Positions 1 to 8,952 of a DNA stretch of 64,000 nt are shown one piece after another (position 1 is the stretch's first letter; the number at the start of each line of letters is the position of its first letter). Position numbers and translations under genes: made by a program. This DNA is from Cryobacterium sp. (GTDB lineage Bacteria > Actinomycetota > Actinomycetes > Actinomycetales > Microbacteriaceae): the NCBI RefSeq assembly GCF_026786305.1, contig NZ_JAJAYI010000069.1:1-64000 (forward strand). The letters run 5' to 3'. The notes under the pieces were generated by a model. It ran no database searches. It had not been told where the DNA came from and saw only the letters and a list, made by a program, of their open reading frames with translations.

Positions 1-120
1 CCCGCCCCGCCGCGCCCCCCCCCCGCCCCCCCCCACCCCCCCCACCTGCGCCGGCCCCCCCCCCCCCCCCCCGGTGGGTGCGGGGGCGGGGGCCCCCGCC
101 CCGCCCCCGGGCGCCGCGGC
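1..120. repeat. Extreme C-rich low-complexity tract in the ftsZ linker
   Basis: Bases 1-120 are nearly all C and G, with C runs of 8-18 bases (longest at 55-72) followed by a G-rich stretch. In the ftsZ frame it reads as poly-proline and then Gly/Ala/Pro. It may be a real proline-rich linker, or a homopolymer error or assembly-end artefact. Confidence 0.8.
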
Positions 121-391
121 CCCCGAGCCCGGCGCCAAAGCGGTCGAGGTGCGGCGTGCCGACCTCGTCGCTGCGGGAATTGCGGCCGGTGCCGGTTCGG
201 CCATGGCCGGTGCGACAGCATCCGCTGGCAGAGCCAAGGGAGCCCCGGCGACCGACTCGGGCAGCTACAGTGATGGCGAGCTCGCCGCCTCCGTCTGGGG
301 CGGCTCCGACGCCGCCAACGGCGTGACCGTGGCCGACCCGGCCTTTGAAGAAGAGGCCGACGACCTGGATATCCCCGACTTTCTCAAGTAG
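2..391 (+). CDS. ftsZ: FtsZ cell-division GTPase, C-terminal end only (cut by window start)
   Basis: Only the disordered linker and the conserved C-terminal peptide of FtsZ are present. The reading frame is open from base 2 and ends in the acidic-hydrophobic tail DDLDIPDFLK, the motif through which actinobacterial FtsZ binds SepF and other Z-ring partners. The GTPase domain lies outside the window. The order FtsZ-YggS-SepF-YggT-DivIVA downstream is the classical actinobacterial arrangement and supports the call. The first 24 or so codons are almost pure proline/alanine, caused by an extreme C-rich tract that includes an 18-base C run at 55-72. Such a tract is easily mis-sequenced, so this part of the linker is doubtful. 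Confidence 0.88.
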   Translation, partial: PPRRAPPPPPPTPPTCAGPPPPPPVGAGAGAPAPPPGAAAPEPGAKAVEVRRADLVAAGIAAGAGSAMAGATASAGRAKGAPATDSGSYSDGELAASVWGGSDAANGVTVADPAFEEEADDLDIPDFLK

Positions 392-483
392 GTCGAGTTC
401 CAGCAGCCCCGGGGCCGACGCCAGTCGTGTCGACCCCGGGAAGCATCGTTTTCTCCGCACGTAACGAACAGAGCAGCATAAGC

Positions 484-1191
484 ATGGCACTTCATGACGC
501 GGCATCCTCCGAGACGCCCCCGGGCGATCTGGCTTCCCGTCTGGGCGCGGTGCACAACGGCATTATCGACGCCGCACGCGAGGCCGGGCGCGACCCGGCC
601 GACATCACCATGATCGTGGTTACCAAGTTTCATCCGGTGTCACTGATCGAAGCGCTCTATGCCCTCGGCGTGCACCACGTGGGGGAGAACCGGCACCAGG
701 AAGCGCAGTCCAAGGCTGCGTTGCTCGCCGATCTCGACCTCACCTGGCATTTCGTCGGTCAGGTGCAGGGCAAGAAGGCCCGCCAGGTTCGCGCCTACAC
801 CGACGTCATCCACTCGGTCGATCGTGAGTCTCTGGTGACCGCGCTCGGCTCGGAGGAATCGAGCATCGACTGTTTTATTCAGGTCAACCTCACCGATGAC
901 GCGGCCCGCGGCGGCGTGGATCCGCTGAACCTGCCGGCCTTGGTCGAGCGTGTTCTCGCCACGCCGGGCCTCGAACTGCTCGGGGTCATGGCTGTCGCTC
1001 CGCTCGGTGCTGAACCTCGTCGGGCCTTCGCTCGCGTGCGCGAACTCGGCGAACAGGTTCGCACACAAGCGCCGACGGCCACCGCACTGTCCATGGGTAT
1101 GAGCCAGGACTACGCGGCGGCCGTGCTCGAAGGGGCGACACACCTAAGAATTGGCGCCGCAATCACCGGCAATCGCCCGGTGCTCGGTTAA
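484..1191 (+). CDS. yggS: YggS/PLPBP family pyridoxal phosphate homeostasis protein
   Basis: Single-domain TIM-barrel PLP-binding protein that keeps free pyridoxal phosphate low and balances amino-acid pools; it has no known catalytic activity. The PLP lysine sits in VVTKFHP (residue 48 from this start), followed by the family motif GENRHQEA and, further on, WHFVGQVQGKK. The C-terminus SMGMSQDY is the phosphate-binding end of the barrel. I chose ATG 484 because it gives 235 residues, the normal family length; an in-frame GTG at 427 would add 19 residues that look unrelated. It lies between ftsZ and sepF, as usual in Actinobacteria. Confidence 0.9.
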   Translation: MALHDAASSETPPGDLASRLGAVHNGIIDAAREAGRDPADITMIVVTKFHPVSLIEALYALGVHHVGENRHQEAQSKAALLADLDLTWHFVGQVQGKKARQVRAYTDVIHSVDRESLVTALGSEESSIDCFIQVNLTDDAARGGVDPLNLPALVERVLATPGLELLGVMAVAPLGAEPRRAFARVRELGEQVRTQAPTATALSMGMSQDYAAAVLEGATHLRIGAAITGNRPVLG

Positions 1192-1223
1192 TCTCGAAGT
1201 AGCAAACCAACACGGAGGTCGAC

Positions 1224-1766
1224 ATGTCCAACCCGCTCAAGAAAACCATGGTCTACCTGGGTCTGGCAGACGAAGAGCTGGAGTACCAGGCACCCGCCGG
1301 TGCCCAGGGTGCTGCCAACAACGGCTCCACCAACCACGTGTCCGCCGTTCCGGCACGGGGGCACGACAATGCGCCGCACGGCAATACCGCCCACGCCAAC
1401 GCGGCCCAGAACTCTGCCGGTCGTGCACCGGTCACCCCCCTGCGCAAGACATCGACCCCCCAGAATGTGGCTGCGTCTGAAATGAATGAAATTCTCACGG
1501 TTCACCCGCGCGCCTACAAAGACGCCCAGATCATCGCCGAATCGTTCCGCGAAGGCATCCCGGTCATCATCAACCTGTCGCAGATGAGTGACGGCGATGC
1601 GCGCCGCCTCATCGACTTCGCGAGCGGCCTGTCGCAGGGGCTGTACGGCAAGATCGAGCGCGTCACTGCCAAGGTCTTTCTGCTCTCGCCGTCCCACGTC
1701 GTCGTCTCCGGCGACAGCACCACCGACGAGGGCGCAGAGGACAGCTCCTTCTTCGCGCAAGGCTAG
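1224..1766 (+). CDS. sepF: SepF cell-division protein (FtsZ membrane anchor)
   Basis: SepF links FtsZ filaments to the membrane and replaces FtsA/ZipA in Actinobacteria. The N-terminus [18 protein letters not shown] is the amphipathic membrane-binding helix. A low-complexity linker of about 60 residues (Ala, Asn, His, Gly) follows, and then the globular core from about residue 88 with [19 protein letters not shown] and [10 protein letters not shown], which dimerises and binds the FtsZ tail. Length 180 residues is normal. A strong GGAGG Shine-Dalgarno lies 7 bases before the ATG. Its own TAG stop is the beginning of the predicted -10 box of yggT. Confidence 0.95.
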   Translation: MSNPLKKTMVYLGLADEELEYQAPAGAQGAANNGSTNHVSAVPARGHDNAPHGNTAHANAAQNSAGRAPVTPLRKTSTPQNVAASEMNEILTVHPRAYKDAQIIAESFREGIPVIINLSQMSDGDARRLIDFASGLSQGLYGKIERVTAKVFLLSPSHVVVSGDSTTDEGAEDSSFFAQG

Positions 1767-1769
1767 ACT
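1764..1769 (+). promoter_or_regulatory. Predicted -10 box TAGACT for leaderless yggT
   Basis: TAGACT (fits TANNNT) ends 5 bases before the yggT GTG, so a start site would fall on or next to the start codon. The first three bases are the sepF stop codon. Confidence 0.45.
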
Positions 1770-1774
1770 CAAGT

Positions 1775-2068
1775 GTGACTGGTATACCGATCCTGGGGAA
1801 TCTTCTCTATTTCCTGTTCTTCATGTACTTCCTCGTGCTCTGGGGTCGATTCATCATTGATCTCGTGCGCGGTGTCAACCGGGGGTGGCGGCCGCAGGGC
1901 TTCCTGCTCGTGGTCGTCGAGTTCGTCTACACGCTGACCGATCCGCCGGTACGTTTCTTCCGCCGCTTGATCCCGCCGCTTCGCATCGGGCCCATCGCTT
2001 TGGATTTCGGCTTCACCCTGACGATGCTGTGCTGCATCATTGGCATGTCTCTGTCCGGCTTACTGTAA
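1775..2068 (+). CDS. yggT: YggT family membrane protein
   Basis: Small membrane protein of 97 residues with two hydrophobic stretches (about residues 7-29 and 70-95) separated by a basic segment and the family signature YTLTDPPVRFFRRLIPPLRIGP. YggT proteins are encoded next to sepF and divIVA across Gram-positives and cyanobacteria and are linked to division or envelope organisation, but the molecular activity is unknown. The GTG start has no Shine-Dalgarno; the TAGACT box 5 bases upstream suggests a leaderless transcript in addition to read-through from sepF. Confidence 0.9.
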   Translation: MTGIPILGNLLYFLFFMYFLVLWGRFIIDLVRGVNRGWRPQGFLLVVVEFVYTLTDPPVRFFRRLIPPLRIGPIALDFGFTLTMLCCIIGMSLSGLL

Positions 2069-2225
2069 TCGCCCGACCGGGGCATGTATTCTTAATGGAT
2101 GACTGGTTCGCCGTGAGCCTGTACTCGCTCGTCGACAGCCCGTAATCAATCCAATACTTGAGTCACCAAGCGGTTCAAGTCAGTCAAATGTTCACATTAA
2201 ATATAAGTTTTGAGGGTGGAAAGCC

Positions 2226-2852
2226 ATGGCGTTAACTCCGGAAGATGTAGTCAACAAAAGGTTCCAGTCGACCAAGTTTCGTGAGGGTTACGACCAGGAT
2301 GAGGTCGATGACTTTCTCGACGAGGTCGTAGTCGAACTGCGTCGCCTGACCAAGGAGAACGAGGAACTACGCGGCCAGGTCGGCTCTGATGCCGCGCCCG
2401 CAGCCGAGTCCGCTTCGGTCGCCGCCGTGGTGCCTGAGCCGGTAGCGGCCGTAGAACCCGTCGCCGCTCCGGTTGCCGCCGTTGCCGCCGCGCCGATCGA
2501 CGAGACGGCCGGCACGACCAACCTTCTGCAACTGGCTCGCCGCCTGCACGAAGAGCACGTGAAGGAAGGCGCCGAGAAGCGCGACGCCCTGATCGCCGAA
2601 GGCCACGCCACCGCGGCACGCGTCATTGCCGAAGTAGAGACCCAACAGCGCGTTCAGCTGCAGAAGCTCGACCAGGAGCGTTCCACGCTCGAAGGCAAGA
2701 TCGACGAACTGCGCACGTTCGAGCGCGAGTACCGCCTGAAGCTCAAGAGCTACATCGAGGGTCAGCTGCACGACCTCGATGCAAGTTCGGTCGGCTCCAC
2801 GGCCGATGCCGGCAACACGCCGAAGCCCAGCTTCCAGGGTTTTGGAGCCTAG
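2226..2852 (+). CDS. wag31: DivIVA/Wag31 polar-growth scaffold
   Basis: Coiled-coil scaffold that binds negatively curved membrane at poles and septa and organises peptidoglycan synthesis in rod-shaped Actinobacteria. The conserved N-terminal membrane-binding domain (ALTPEDVVNKRFQSTKFREGYDQDEVDDFLDEV) is intact, with coiled coil to about residue 55. An Ala/Val/Pro-rich linker (about 56-95) and a second coiled coil (about 98-185) follow. A GGGTGGAAAG Shine-Dalgarno precedes the ATG. The 157-base gap upstream is AT-rich near 2197-2207 (TTAAAT, TATAAG) and probably holds its own promoter, but no -35 is convincing. Confidence 0.96.
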   Translation: MALTPEDVVNKRFQSTKFREGYDQDEVDDFLDEVVVELRRLTKENEELRGQVGSDAAPAAESASVAAVVPEPVAAVEPVAAPVAAVAAAPIDETAGTTNLLQLARRLHEEHVKEGAEKRDALIAEGHATAARVIAEVETQQRVQLQKLDQERSTLEGKIDELRTFEREYRLKLKSYIEGQLHDLDASSVGSTADAGNTPKPSFQGFGA

Positions 2853-3486
2853 GGCACGAACGAAGAAGCGTTCGCGAGCGCTTATCGTTCTAGCCCTCGT
2901 CGCGCTGGGCGTCTACGCGCTCGATCAATTCAGTAAGTACCTCGTCGTCGCCTCGATGGCGGAGGGTTCCGTGGTTCGGGTTCTGAACGATGTGCTGCAA
3001 CTGCACTTTGTTCGGAACCCGGGCGCGGCGTTCTCCCTCGCGAGCGGATCCACCTGGATCTTCTCCATCATCGCCACCGTCGTCGTGGTGTTCATCGTCT
3101 GGTTAGCCCGACGCATCCGCTCCCTGGCCTGGGGTCTCGTCTTCGGGCTGCTGCTCGGCGGTGTGCTCGGTAACCTGACCGATCGCCTGCTGCGAGAACC
3201 CGGCTTCGGGGTCGGGCACGTCGTCGACTTCATCTCGACTCCGTGGCTGTTGCCGGCCATCTACAACGTCGCCGACATGGCCATCGTGACCAGCATGGTC
3301 ATCTTCATGATTCTGACCATCCGCGGCATCGGCCTCGATGGCAACAAGGTCTCGGCCGTCAGCAAGACCGCCACGCCGGCCCTCGAAGCACCCCTCGATC
3401 AAACGGACGCCGTGACCCCCGATACATCCACCCGCGACGCTGCGACCCGCGACCGGCCGGCCCCCGGGGCCGAGGCCCTGCCGTGA
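2842..3486 (+). CDS. lspA: Lipoprotein signal peptidase (signal peptidase II)
   Basis: Membrane aspartyl protease that removes signal peptides from prolipoproteins after diacylglyceryl transfer. Four membrane segments are visible and both catalytic aspartates are present, in GNLTDRL and [18 protein letters not shown] and VRNPGAAFS are also family motifs. I chose TTG 2842, which overlaps the wag31 stop, because the residues encoded upstream of it only mirror the wag31 coding sequence; an in-frame ATG at 2779 is possible. The C-terminal tail of about 50 residues beyond the last helix is charged and probably disordered. The stop overlaps the rluD start (GTGA), so translation is coupled. Confidence 0.94.
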   Translation: MEPRARTKKRSRALIVLALVALGVYALDQFSKYLVVASMAEGSVVRVLNDVLQLHFVRNPGAAFSLASGSTWIFSIIATVVVVFIVWLARRIRSLAWGLVFGLLLGGVLGNLTDRLLREPGFGVGHVVDFISTPWLLPAIYNVADMAIVTSMVIFMILTIRGIGLDGNKVSAVSKTATPALEAPLDQTDAVTPDTSTRDAATRDRPAPGAEALP

Positions 3487-4433
3487 CCGGTCCCCTCGCC
3501 CTGACCATCCCCCCTGAGCGGCGATCTCTGCCCCTCCCGGACGGTGTGGATGGCGTGCGCGTTGACGCCGGACTGGCCAAGCTGTTCGGGTTCTCTCGCA
3601 GCTTTGCCGCCGAGGTCTCCGAGGCCGGAGGCGTCGTACTCGACGGCACCGTCGTCGGCAAATCCGACCGCTTGCGGGCCGGCAGCTGGATTGAAGTCAC
3701 CTGGCAGCCCAAGCAGCCGGTGCGCATCATCCCCATCGCTGTTCCCGACCTGACCGTCGTGCACGACGACGAAAGCATCGTCGTCATCAACAAGCCTGCC
3801 GGGGTCGCCGCCCACCCGAGCGTCGGCTGGACCGGTCCGACCGTTCCCGGCGCCCTCGCGGCCGCGGGCTACCGCATCGCGACCTCCGGTGCGGCCGAAC
3901 GCGCCGGCATCGTGCACCGGCTCGACGTCGGCACGAGCGGTCTCATGGTCGTGGCGAAGTCGGAGACGGCCTATATCGCCCTCAAGAAGGCGTTCCACGA
4001 CCGCGAGGTGGAGAAGATCTACCACACCGTGGTGCAGGGCCACCCCGACCCTCTCACCGGCACCATCGACGCGCCGATCGGCCGCCACCCCCGGTCGGAC
4101 TGGAAATTCGCGGTCATGGCCGACGGCAAGCACTCGATCACCCACTACGAGACCCTCGAAGCTTTTCCCTCGGCCTCGCTTCTCGAGGTGCACCTCGAGA
4201 CCGGGCGCACCCACCAGATTCGCGTGCACATGACCGCCCAACGGCACCCGTGTGTCGGCGACGCCATGTACGGCGCCGATCCGTCGATCACCGCCCGGCT
4301 CGGATTGAAACGCCAGTGGCTGCACGCCAAACAGCTGGCCTTCACCCACCCGGACAGTCATGAGTGGGTCAGCTACAACGCCGACTATCCGGCCGATCTC
4401 ACCCACGCCCTCGCGGTGCTGCGCGGAGACTGA
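3483..4433 (+). CDS. RluA/RluD family 23S rRNA pseudouridine synthase
   Basis: Converts uridines of large-subunit rRNA to pseudouridine. An S4-like RNA-binding domain (about residues 20-80, with [13 protein letters not shown]) is followed by the catalytic domain with [12 protein letters not shown], the catalytic aspartate D148 in [10 protein letters not shown], and [13 protein letters not shown]. The true start is GTG 3483 inside the lspA stop (GTGA overlap); the frame stays open upstream but there only mirrors lspA. RluA/RluD-type enzymes routinely follow lspA in bacteria. Which rRNA position it modifies cannot be read from sequence, so no symbol is given. Confidence 0.93.
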   Translation: MTGPLALTIPPERRSLPLPDGVDGVRVDAGLAKLFGFSRSFAAEVSEAGGVVLDGTVVGKSDRLRAGSWIEVTWQPKQPVRIIPIAVPDLTVVHDDESIVVINKPAGVAAHPSVGWTGPTVPGALAAAGYRIATSGAAERAGIVHRLDVGTSGLMVVAKSETAYIALKKAFHDREVEKIYHTVVQGHPDPLTGTIDAPIGRHPRSDWKFAVMADGKHSITHYETLEAFPSASLLEVHLETGRTHQIRVHMTAQRHPCVGDAMYGADPSITARLGLKRQWLHAKQLAFTHPDSHEWVSYNADYPADLTHALAVLRGD

Positions 4434-4481
4434 CCGAGGCCGACTCGTCCCTAACCGTTACATCAACTCGTCGGAGTCCTT

Positions 4482-7400
4482 GTGAGCAACCCGGTAAATG
4501 CCACCGATTCGTTCGTCCACCTGCACGTGCACAGCGAATATTCCATGCTCGACGGCGCAGCGCGGGTGAAACCCCTCATCGAAGCAGCGGTGGAGCAGGG
4601 GATGCCGGCGGTCGCGATCACCGACCACGGCAACGTGTTCGGTGCCTTCGACTTCTGGAAGAGTGCGACCGACGCCGGCATCAAGCCCATCATCGGCACG
4701 GAGGCGTACATCACTCCCGGTACCGACCGCCGCGACAAGACCCGGGTGCGGTGGGGCACGAGCGGCCAAAACCGGGACGACGTCGGTGGCGCCGGCTCGT
4801 ACACCCACATGACGCTGCTCTCCGAGAACACCGCGGGCATGCACAACCTGTTCCGGCTGTCGTCGAAGGCGAGCCTTGAGGGCTACTACTTCAAACCAAG
4901 AATGGATCGCGAACTGCTCAGCCAGTTCTCCACGGGCCTGATCGGCACGACCGGCTGCGTCGGTGGCGAAGTACAGACCCGCCTGCGCCTCGGCCAGTAC
5001 GAGGAGGCCAAGAAGGCCGCCGGCGATTTTCAGGACATCTTCGGCAAGGAGAACTTCTTCTGCGAGATCATGGACCACGGCATCGACATCGAACGCCGAA
5101 CCATGACCGACCTGCTCAAGCTCGCGAAAGAACTTGACCTGCCGCTGCTGGCCAGCAACGACCTGCACTACACGCACGCGCACGACGCCACCGCGCACGC
5201 CGCCCTGCTCTGCGTGCAGTCGGCGTCCACCCTCGACGACCCCAACCGGTTCAAGTTCGACTCCAACGAGTTCTACCTCAAAACGGCAGCGCAAATGCGA
5301 CACCTGTTTCGCGACCACCCCGAATCATGCGACAACACGCTACTCATCGCCGAGCGCTGTGAGGTGGAGTTCAACACCCAAGCCAACTACATGCCCCGCT
5401 TTCCCTGCCCCGAGGGCGAGAACGAGGAGAGCTGGTTCATCAAGGAGAACGAGATCGGGCTGGCCAAACGCTACCCGAAGGGAATCCCCGCAGACGTCCG
5501 CAAGCGCGCCGACTATGAAATCGGCATCATCGTGCAGATGGGCTTTCCCGGCTACTTTCTCGTTGTCGCCGATTTCATCATGTGGTCCAAGCAGCAGGGC
5601 ATTCGGGTTGGCCCGGGTCGTGGCTCCGGTGCCGGCTCGATGGTCGCCTATGCGATGGGCATCACCGACCTCGACCCACTCGTGCACGGACTCATCTTCG
5701 AACGTTTTCTCAACCCCGACCGCGTCTCCATGCCCGACTTCGACGTCGACTTCGACGAGCGTCGCCGCGGTGAGGTCATCAAGTACGTCACCGAGAAGTA
5801 CGGCGAGGAACGCGTCGCGCAGATCGTCACCTACGGCACGATCAAGGCCAAGCAGGCCCTGAAGGACGCCTCGCGGGTGCTCGGCTTTCCCTTCGGCATG
5901 GGCGACAAACTGACCAAGGCCATGCCGCCGGCGATCATGGGCAAGGACGTGCCCCTCACCGGTATGTTCGACAAGGATCACCCGCGCTACCGCGAAGCGG
6001 CCGACTTTCGCGCGGTAATCGACAGCGATCCCGAGGCCCGCACCGTCTTCGACACCGCCCTCGGCCTGGAAAACCTCAAACGCCAGTGGGGCGTGCACGC
6101 CGCCGGCGTGATCATGTCGAGCGACCCCCTGATCGACATCATTCCGATCATGAAGCGTGAAGCGGATGGCCAGGTCGTCACGCAATTCGATTACCCGGCC
6201 TCCGAAGCCCTCGGACTGATCAAGATGGACTTTCTGGGGTTGCGTAACCTCACCATCATCGATGACACCCTCGACAACATCGCGGTGAACCGCGGCCACC
6301 GGCCCGTGCTCGAAGACCTCGGGCTTGACGACCCCGCCGCCTACGAATTGCTCGCGCGCGGTGACACCCTCGGCGTGTTCCAGCTCGACGGCGGGCCGAT
6401 GCGGGCACTGCTGCGGCTCATGAAGCCTGATAACTTCGAAGACATCTCGGCCGTCATCGCCCTGTACCGCCCGGGGCCCATGGGCGCCAACTCGCACACG
6501 AACTATGCGCTGCGAAAAACCGGTGTTCAGGAGATCATTCCGATTCATCAGGAGCTCGAAGAGCCCCTGAAGGACGTCATCGGCAACACCTACGGCCTGA
6601 TCGTATACCAGGAGCAGGTCATGTCGATCGCGCAGAAGCTCGCCGGCTTCTCGCTCGGTGAGGCCGACCTGCTGCGCCGCGCCATGGGTAAAAAGAAGAA
6701 GTCGGAGCTCGACAAGCAGTTCGAGGGCTTCTCCCAGGGCATGCAGGACCGCGGCTATTCAATGGATGCCGTCACCACGGTCTGGAACATTCTGCTGCCG
6801 TTCTCCGACTACGCGTTCAACAAGGCCCACTCGGCGGCCTACGGGGTGCTCTCCTACTGGACCGCGTACCTCAAAGCCGTCTACCCGGCCGAGTACATGG
6901 CGGCCCTGCTCACGAGCGTCGGCGACTCCCGTGACAAGCTCGCGCTCTACCTCAACGAGTGCCGCCGCATGGGGATCCGGGTGCTGGCCCCCGATGTGAA
7001 CGAGTCGATCGGCTTCTTCGCAGCCGTCGGCACGGACATTCGCTTCGGTCTCGGCGCGGTGCGCAACGTCGGTTTCAACGTGGTCGAGGCCATTCGCGGC
7101 GCCCGCGAGGAGAAGGGCCGCTTCGAGTCGTTTCACGATTTTCTGCACAAGGTGCCGCTGCCGGTAGCCAACAAGCGCACGATCGAATCGCTCGTCAAGG
7201 CGGGGGCGTTCGACTCGCTCGGTGCGACCCGGCGCGGTATGGTCGAGATCCACGAATCCGCCGTCGAATCGGCCGTCAAGATCAAAAGGGAGGAGAGCAA
7301 CGGCAACATCGGGTTCGACTTCGACAGCCTGTTTGACGAACCTCAGGACACCGAGCAGGTGCCCGACCGACCCGAGTGGAGCAAGAAAGAGAAACTCGCC

Positions 7401-8012
7401 TACGAACGCGACATGCTCGGGCTGTACGTGTCCGACCATCCGCTCGCCGGGCTGGAGATTCCGCTCGCCAAGCACGCGAGCACCACGATCGCCGACCTGA
7501 TCGCGTCGGAATCGACCGAAGACGGCGACACGGTGACCGTGGCCGGCCTGATCACGAGCGTGCAGCATCGCATCGCCAAGAAATCGGGCAACCAGTACGG
7601 CATGATCCAGGTCGAGGACTTCGGCGGTGAGATCACCGCGATGTTCATGGGCAAGGCCTACCTCGAGTTCGCGCCCGAACTGATCAGCGACTCGGTCGTC
7701 GTGGTGCGCGGTCGGGTGAGCCTGCGGGACGACGGCATGAACCTGCACGCGTTCAGCGTCTTCCAGCCCGAGCTCGGCCACGGTTCCGACCAGAGTCTGG
7801 TCTCGATCACGGTGGGGGAGCCCCGCGCGACCACCGACACCGTGAGCGCGCTCGGTGAGATTCTGAAGCGCCACGCCGGCGACGCCGAGGTGCGGCTCAA
7901 GCTCGTCAAGGGCGACGTGGCGCGGGTATTTGAGCTGCCGCACCGGGTGACGGTGAGCGCCGACCTGTTCGGCGAACTCAAGAGTATTCTCGGCCCGAAC
8001 TGCCTGACCTGA
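4482..8012 (+). CDS. dnaE: DNA polymerase III alpha subunit (DnaE1)
   Basis: Replicative polymerase of 1176 residues, the usual length of actinobacterial DnaE1. The N-terminal PHP domain begins with FVHLHVHSEYSMLDGA and keeps its metal-binding histidines, as expected where PHP does proofreading. The polymerase active site shows GPGRGSGAGS and the catalytic acidic motif MPDFDVDFDERRR. A helix-hairpin-helix region (about 890-960) and an OB-fold (about 1010-1090) follow. The start GTG 4482 is preceded by GGAG 6 bases upstream. No frameshift is visible. Confidence 0.97.
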   Translation: MSNPVNATDSFVHLHVHSEYSMLDGAARVKPLIEAAVEQGMPAVAITDHGNVFGAFDFWKSATDAGIKPIIGTEAYITPGTDRRDKTRVRWGTSGQNRDDVGGAGSYTHMTLLSENTAGMHNLFRLSSKASLEGYYFKPRMDRELLSQFSTGLIGTTGCVGGEVQTRLRLGQYEEAKKAAGDFQDIFGKENFFCEIMDHGIDIERRTMTDLLKLAKELDLPLLASNDLHYTHAHDATAHAALLCVQSASTLDDPNRFKFDSNEFYLKTAAQMRHLFRDHPESCDNTLLIAERCEVEFNTQANYMPRFPCPEGENEESWFIKENEIGLAKRYPKGIPADVRKRADYEIGIIVQMGFPGYFLVVADFIMWSKQQGIRVGPGRGSGAGSMVAYAMGITDLDPLVHGLIFERFLNPDRVSMPDFDVDFDERRRGEVIKYVTEKYGEERVAQIVTYGTIKAKQALKDASRVLGFPFGMGDKLTKAMPPAIMGKDVPLTGMFDKDHPRYREAADFRAVIDSDPEARTVFDTALGLENLKRQWGVHAAGVIMSSDPLIDIIPIMKREADGQVVTQFDYPASEALGLIKMDFLGLRNLTIIDDTLDNIAVNRGHRPVLEDLGLDDPAAYELLARGDTLGVFQLDGGPMRALLRLMKPDNFEDISAVIALYRPGPMGANSHTNYALRKTGVQEIIPIHQELEEPLKDVIGNTYGLIVYQEQVMSIAQKLAGFSLGEADLLRRAMGKKKKSELDKQFEGFSQGMQDRGYSMDAVTTVWNILLPFSDYAFNKAHSAAYGVLSYWTAYLKAVYPAEYMAALLTSVGDSRDKLALYLNECRRMGIRVLAPDVNESIGFFAAVGTDIRFGLGAVRNVGFNVVEAIRGAREEKGRFESFHDFLHKVPLPVANKRTIESLVKAGAFDSLGATRRGMVEIHESAVESAVKIKREESNGNIGFDFDSLFDEPQDTEQVPDRPEWSKKEKLAYERDMLGLYVSDHPLAGLEIPLAKHASTTIADLIASESTEDGDTVTVAGLITSVQHRIAKKSGNQYGMIQVEDFGGEITAMFMGKAYLEFAPELISDSVVVVRGRVSLRDDGMNLHAFSVFQPELGHGSDQSLVSITVGEPRATTDTVSALGEILKRHAGDAEVRLKLVKGDVARVFELPHRVTVSADLFGELKSILGPNCLT

Positions 8013-8064
8013 CCCGGGGCGATCGATCGGCGTCGAATCGATGTGCACTGTCAGGATGCCCGCC

Positions 8065-8070
8065 TAGGCT
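8065..8070 (+). promoter_or_regulatory. Predicted -10 box TAGGCT, leaderless acyltransferase gene
   Basis: TAGGCT ends 6 bases before the ATG at 8077, which places transcription initiation at the start codon. The context GCCTAGGCTGAAAGCATG is nearly identical to that of the amidohydrolase gene at 42217-42231. Confidence 0.6.
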
Positions 8071-8076
8071 GAAAGC

Positions 8077-8886
8077 ATGCACACGCGAGAGCCGATCTAT
8101 TCGACCGCTATCGGCGCCGGGCGCGCCTTGTTCGCCCTTCTTCGGGTGCGCCCGACCACGACCGGGCTGGCGCAGCTGCCGGCCACCGGCGGCGCGGTGC
8201 TCGCGATCACTCACTTCGGCTACCTGGACTTCGCACTGGTCGAGTGGGTCACCTGGCGGCACAATCGCCGGCACATTCGTTTCATGGCTAAGAAGGGTGC
8301 CTTTGACCAGCCGCTGGTCGGGCGCCTGTTGCGCGGCATGAAGCACATTTCGGTCGACATGGAGAGTGGCCACGAGGCCTACGCCCAGGCCGTTGCTGCA
8401 CTGCGCACCGGTGAGCTGCTCGGCGTGTTCCCCGAGGGCGGCGTCAACGCCTCGTTCACGGTGCGAGAGCTGAAGACCGGTGCGGTGCGCATGGCGCTGG
8501 CCGCGAACGTGCCGATCATTCCGGTCGCAGTGTGGGGCGGGCATCGGCTGATGACCAAGAACCACCGGTCGACGCTACGGGAACGGCTCGATGTGCCGGT
8601 CAGCATCCGCTGTGGGGAGCCGTTTCACGCGAATGCTGGTGACGCTGCCAACGCCGGTGTCGCGGCAGCCACGTTGGCGCTCCACGACACGCTGCAGGAC
8701 CTCGTTGATGCGGTGCAGAAGGAGTATCCCGTTGCCGGCACCGGCCAGTGGTGGCAGCCGGCGCATCTCGGCGGAACCGCGCCCACACCGGCTGCGGCCG
8801 CGGTCCTTGAGGCCGAACGCCGGCGCCACAAAGCCGCTGAAAAGTTCAACGCTGAGCGGTTGAAGACCGCAAAGAAGAACTCGTAG
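8077..8886 (+). CDS. 1-acyl-sn-glycerol-3-phosphate acyltransferase family protein (PlsC-like)
   Basis: Glycerolipid acyltransferase family enzyme that transfers an acyl chain to lysophosphatidic acid or a related lipid at the membrane. The catalytic HX4D motif is His46-Asp51 in ITHFGYLDFAL, and the substrate-phosphate motif FPEGG lies near residue 121, followed by GAVRMALAANVPIIPV. The C-terminal 40 residues are charged and probably disordered. No Shine-Dalgarno is present, which agrees with a leaderless mRNA. The exact acyl acceptor is unknown; PlsC-like enzymes in Actinobacteria also act on other lipids. Confidence 0.87.
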   Translation: MHTREPIYSTAIGAGRALFALLRVRPTTTGLAQLPATGGAVLAITHFGYLDFALVEWVTWRHNRRHIRFMAKKGAFDQPLVGRLLRGMKHISVDMESGHEAYAQAVAALRTGELLGVFPEGGVNASFTVRELKTGAVRMALAANVPIIPVAVWGGHRLMTKNHRSTLRERLDVPVSIRCGEPFHANAGDAANAGVAAATLALHDTLQDLVDAVQKEYPVAGTGQWWQPAHLGGTAPTPAAAAVLEAERRRHKAAEKFNAERLKTAKKNS

Positions 8887-8952
8887 CAGCTGAAGCAGGA
8901 TGCCGCACCCATCGGCTCATCGACGATGAGAAGTTGGGCCGGGAACGATGGC

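Noticed and set aside
2095..2145. 16-codon ORF upstream of wag31 as a leader peptide
   Set aside because: The nearby TATTCT box is only 2 bases from its ATG, no Shine-Dalgarno is present and it ends 80 bases before wag31.
6759..8048. 429-codon open frame antisense to dnaE
   Set aside because: Shadow frame of a conserved gene with biased third codon positions; composition His/Asp/Val-rich and not protein-like.
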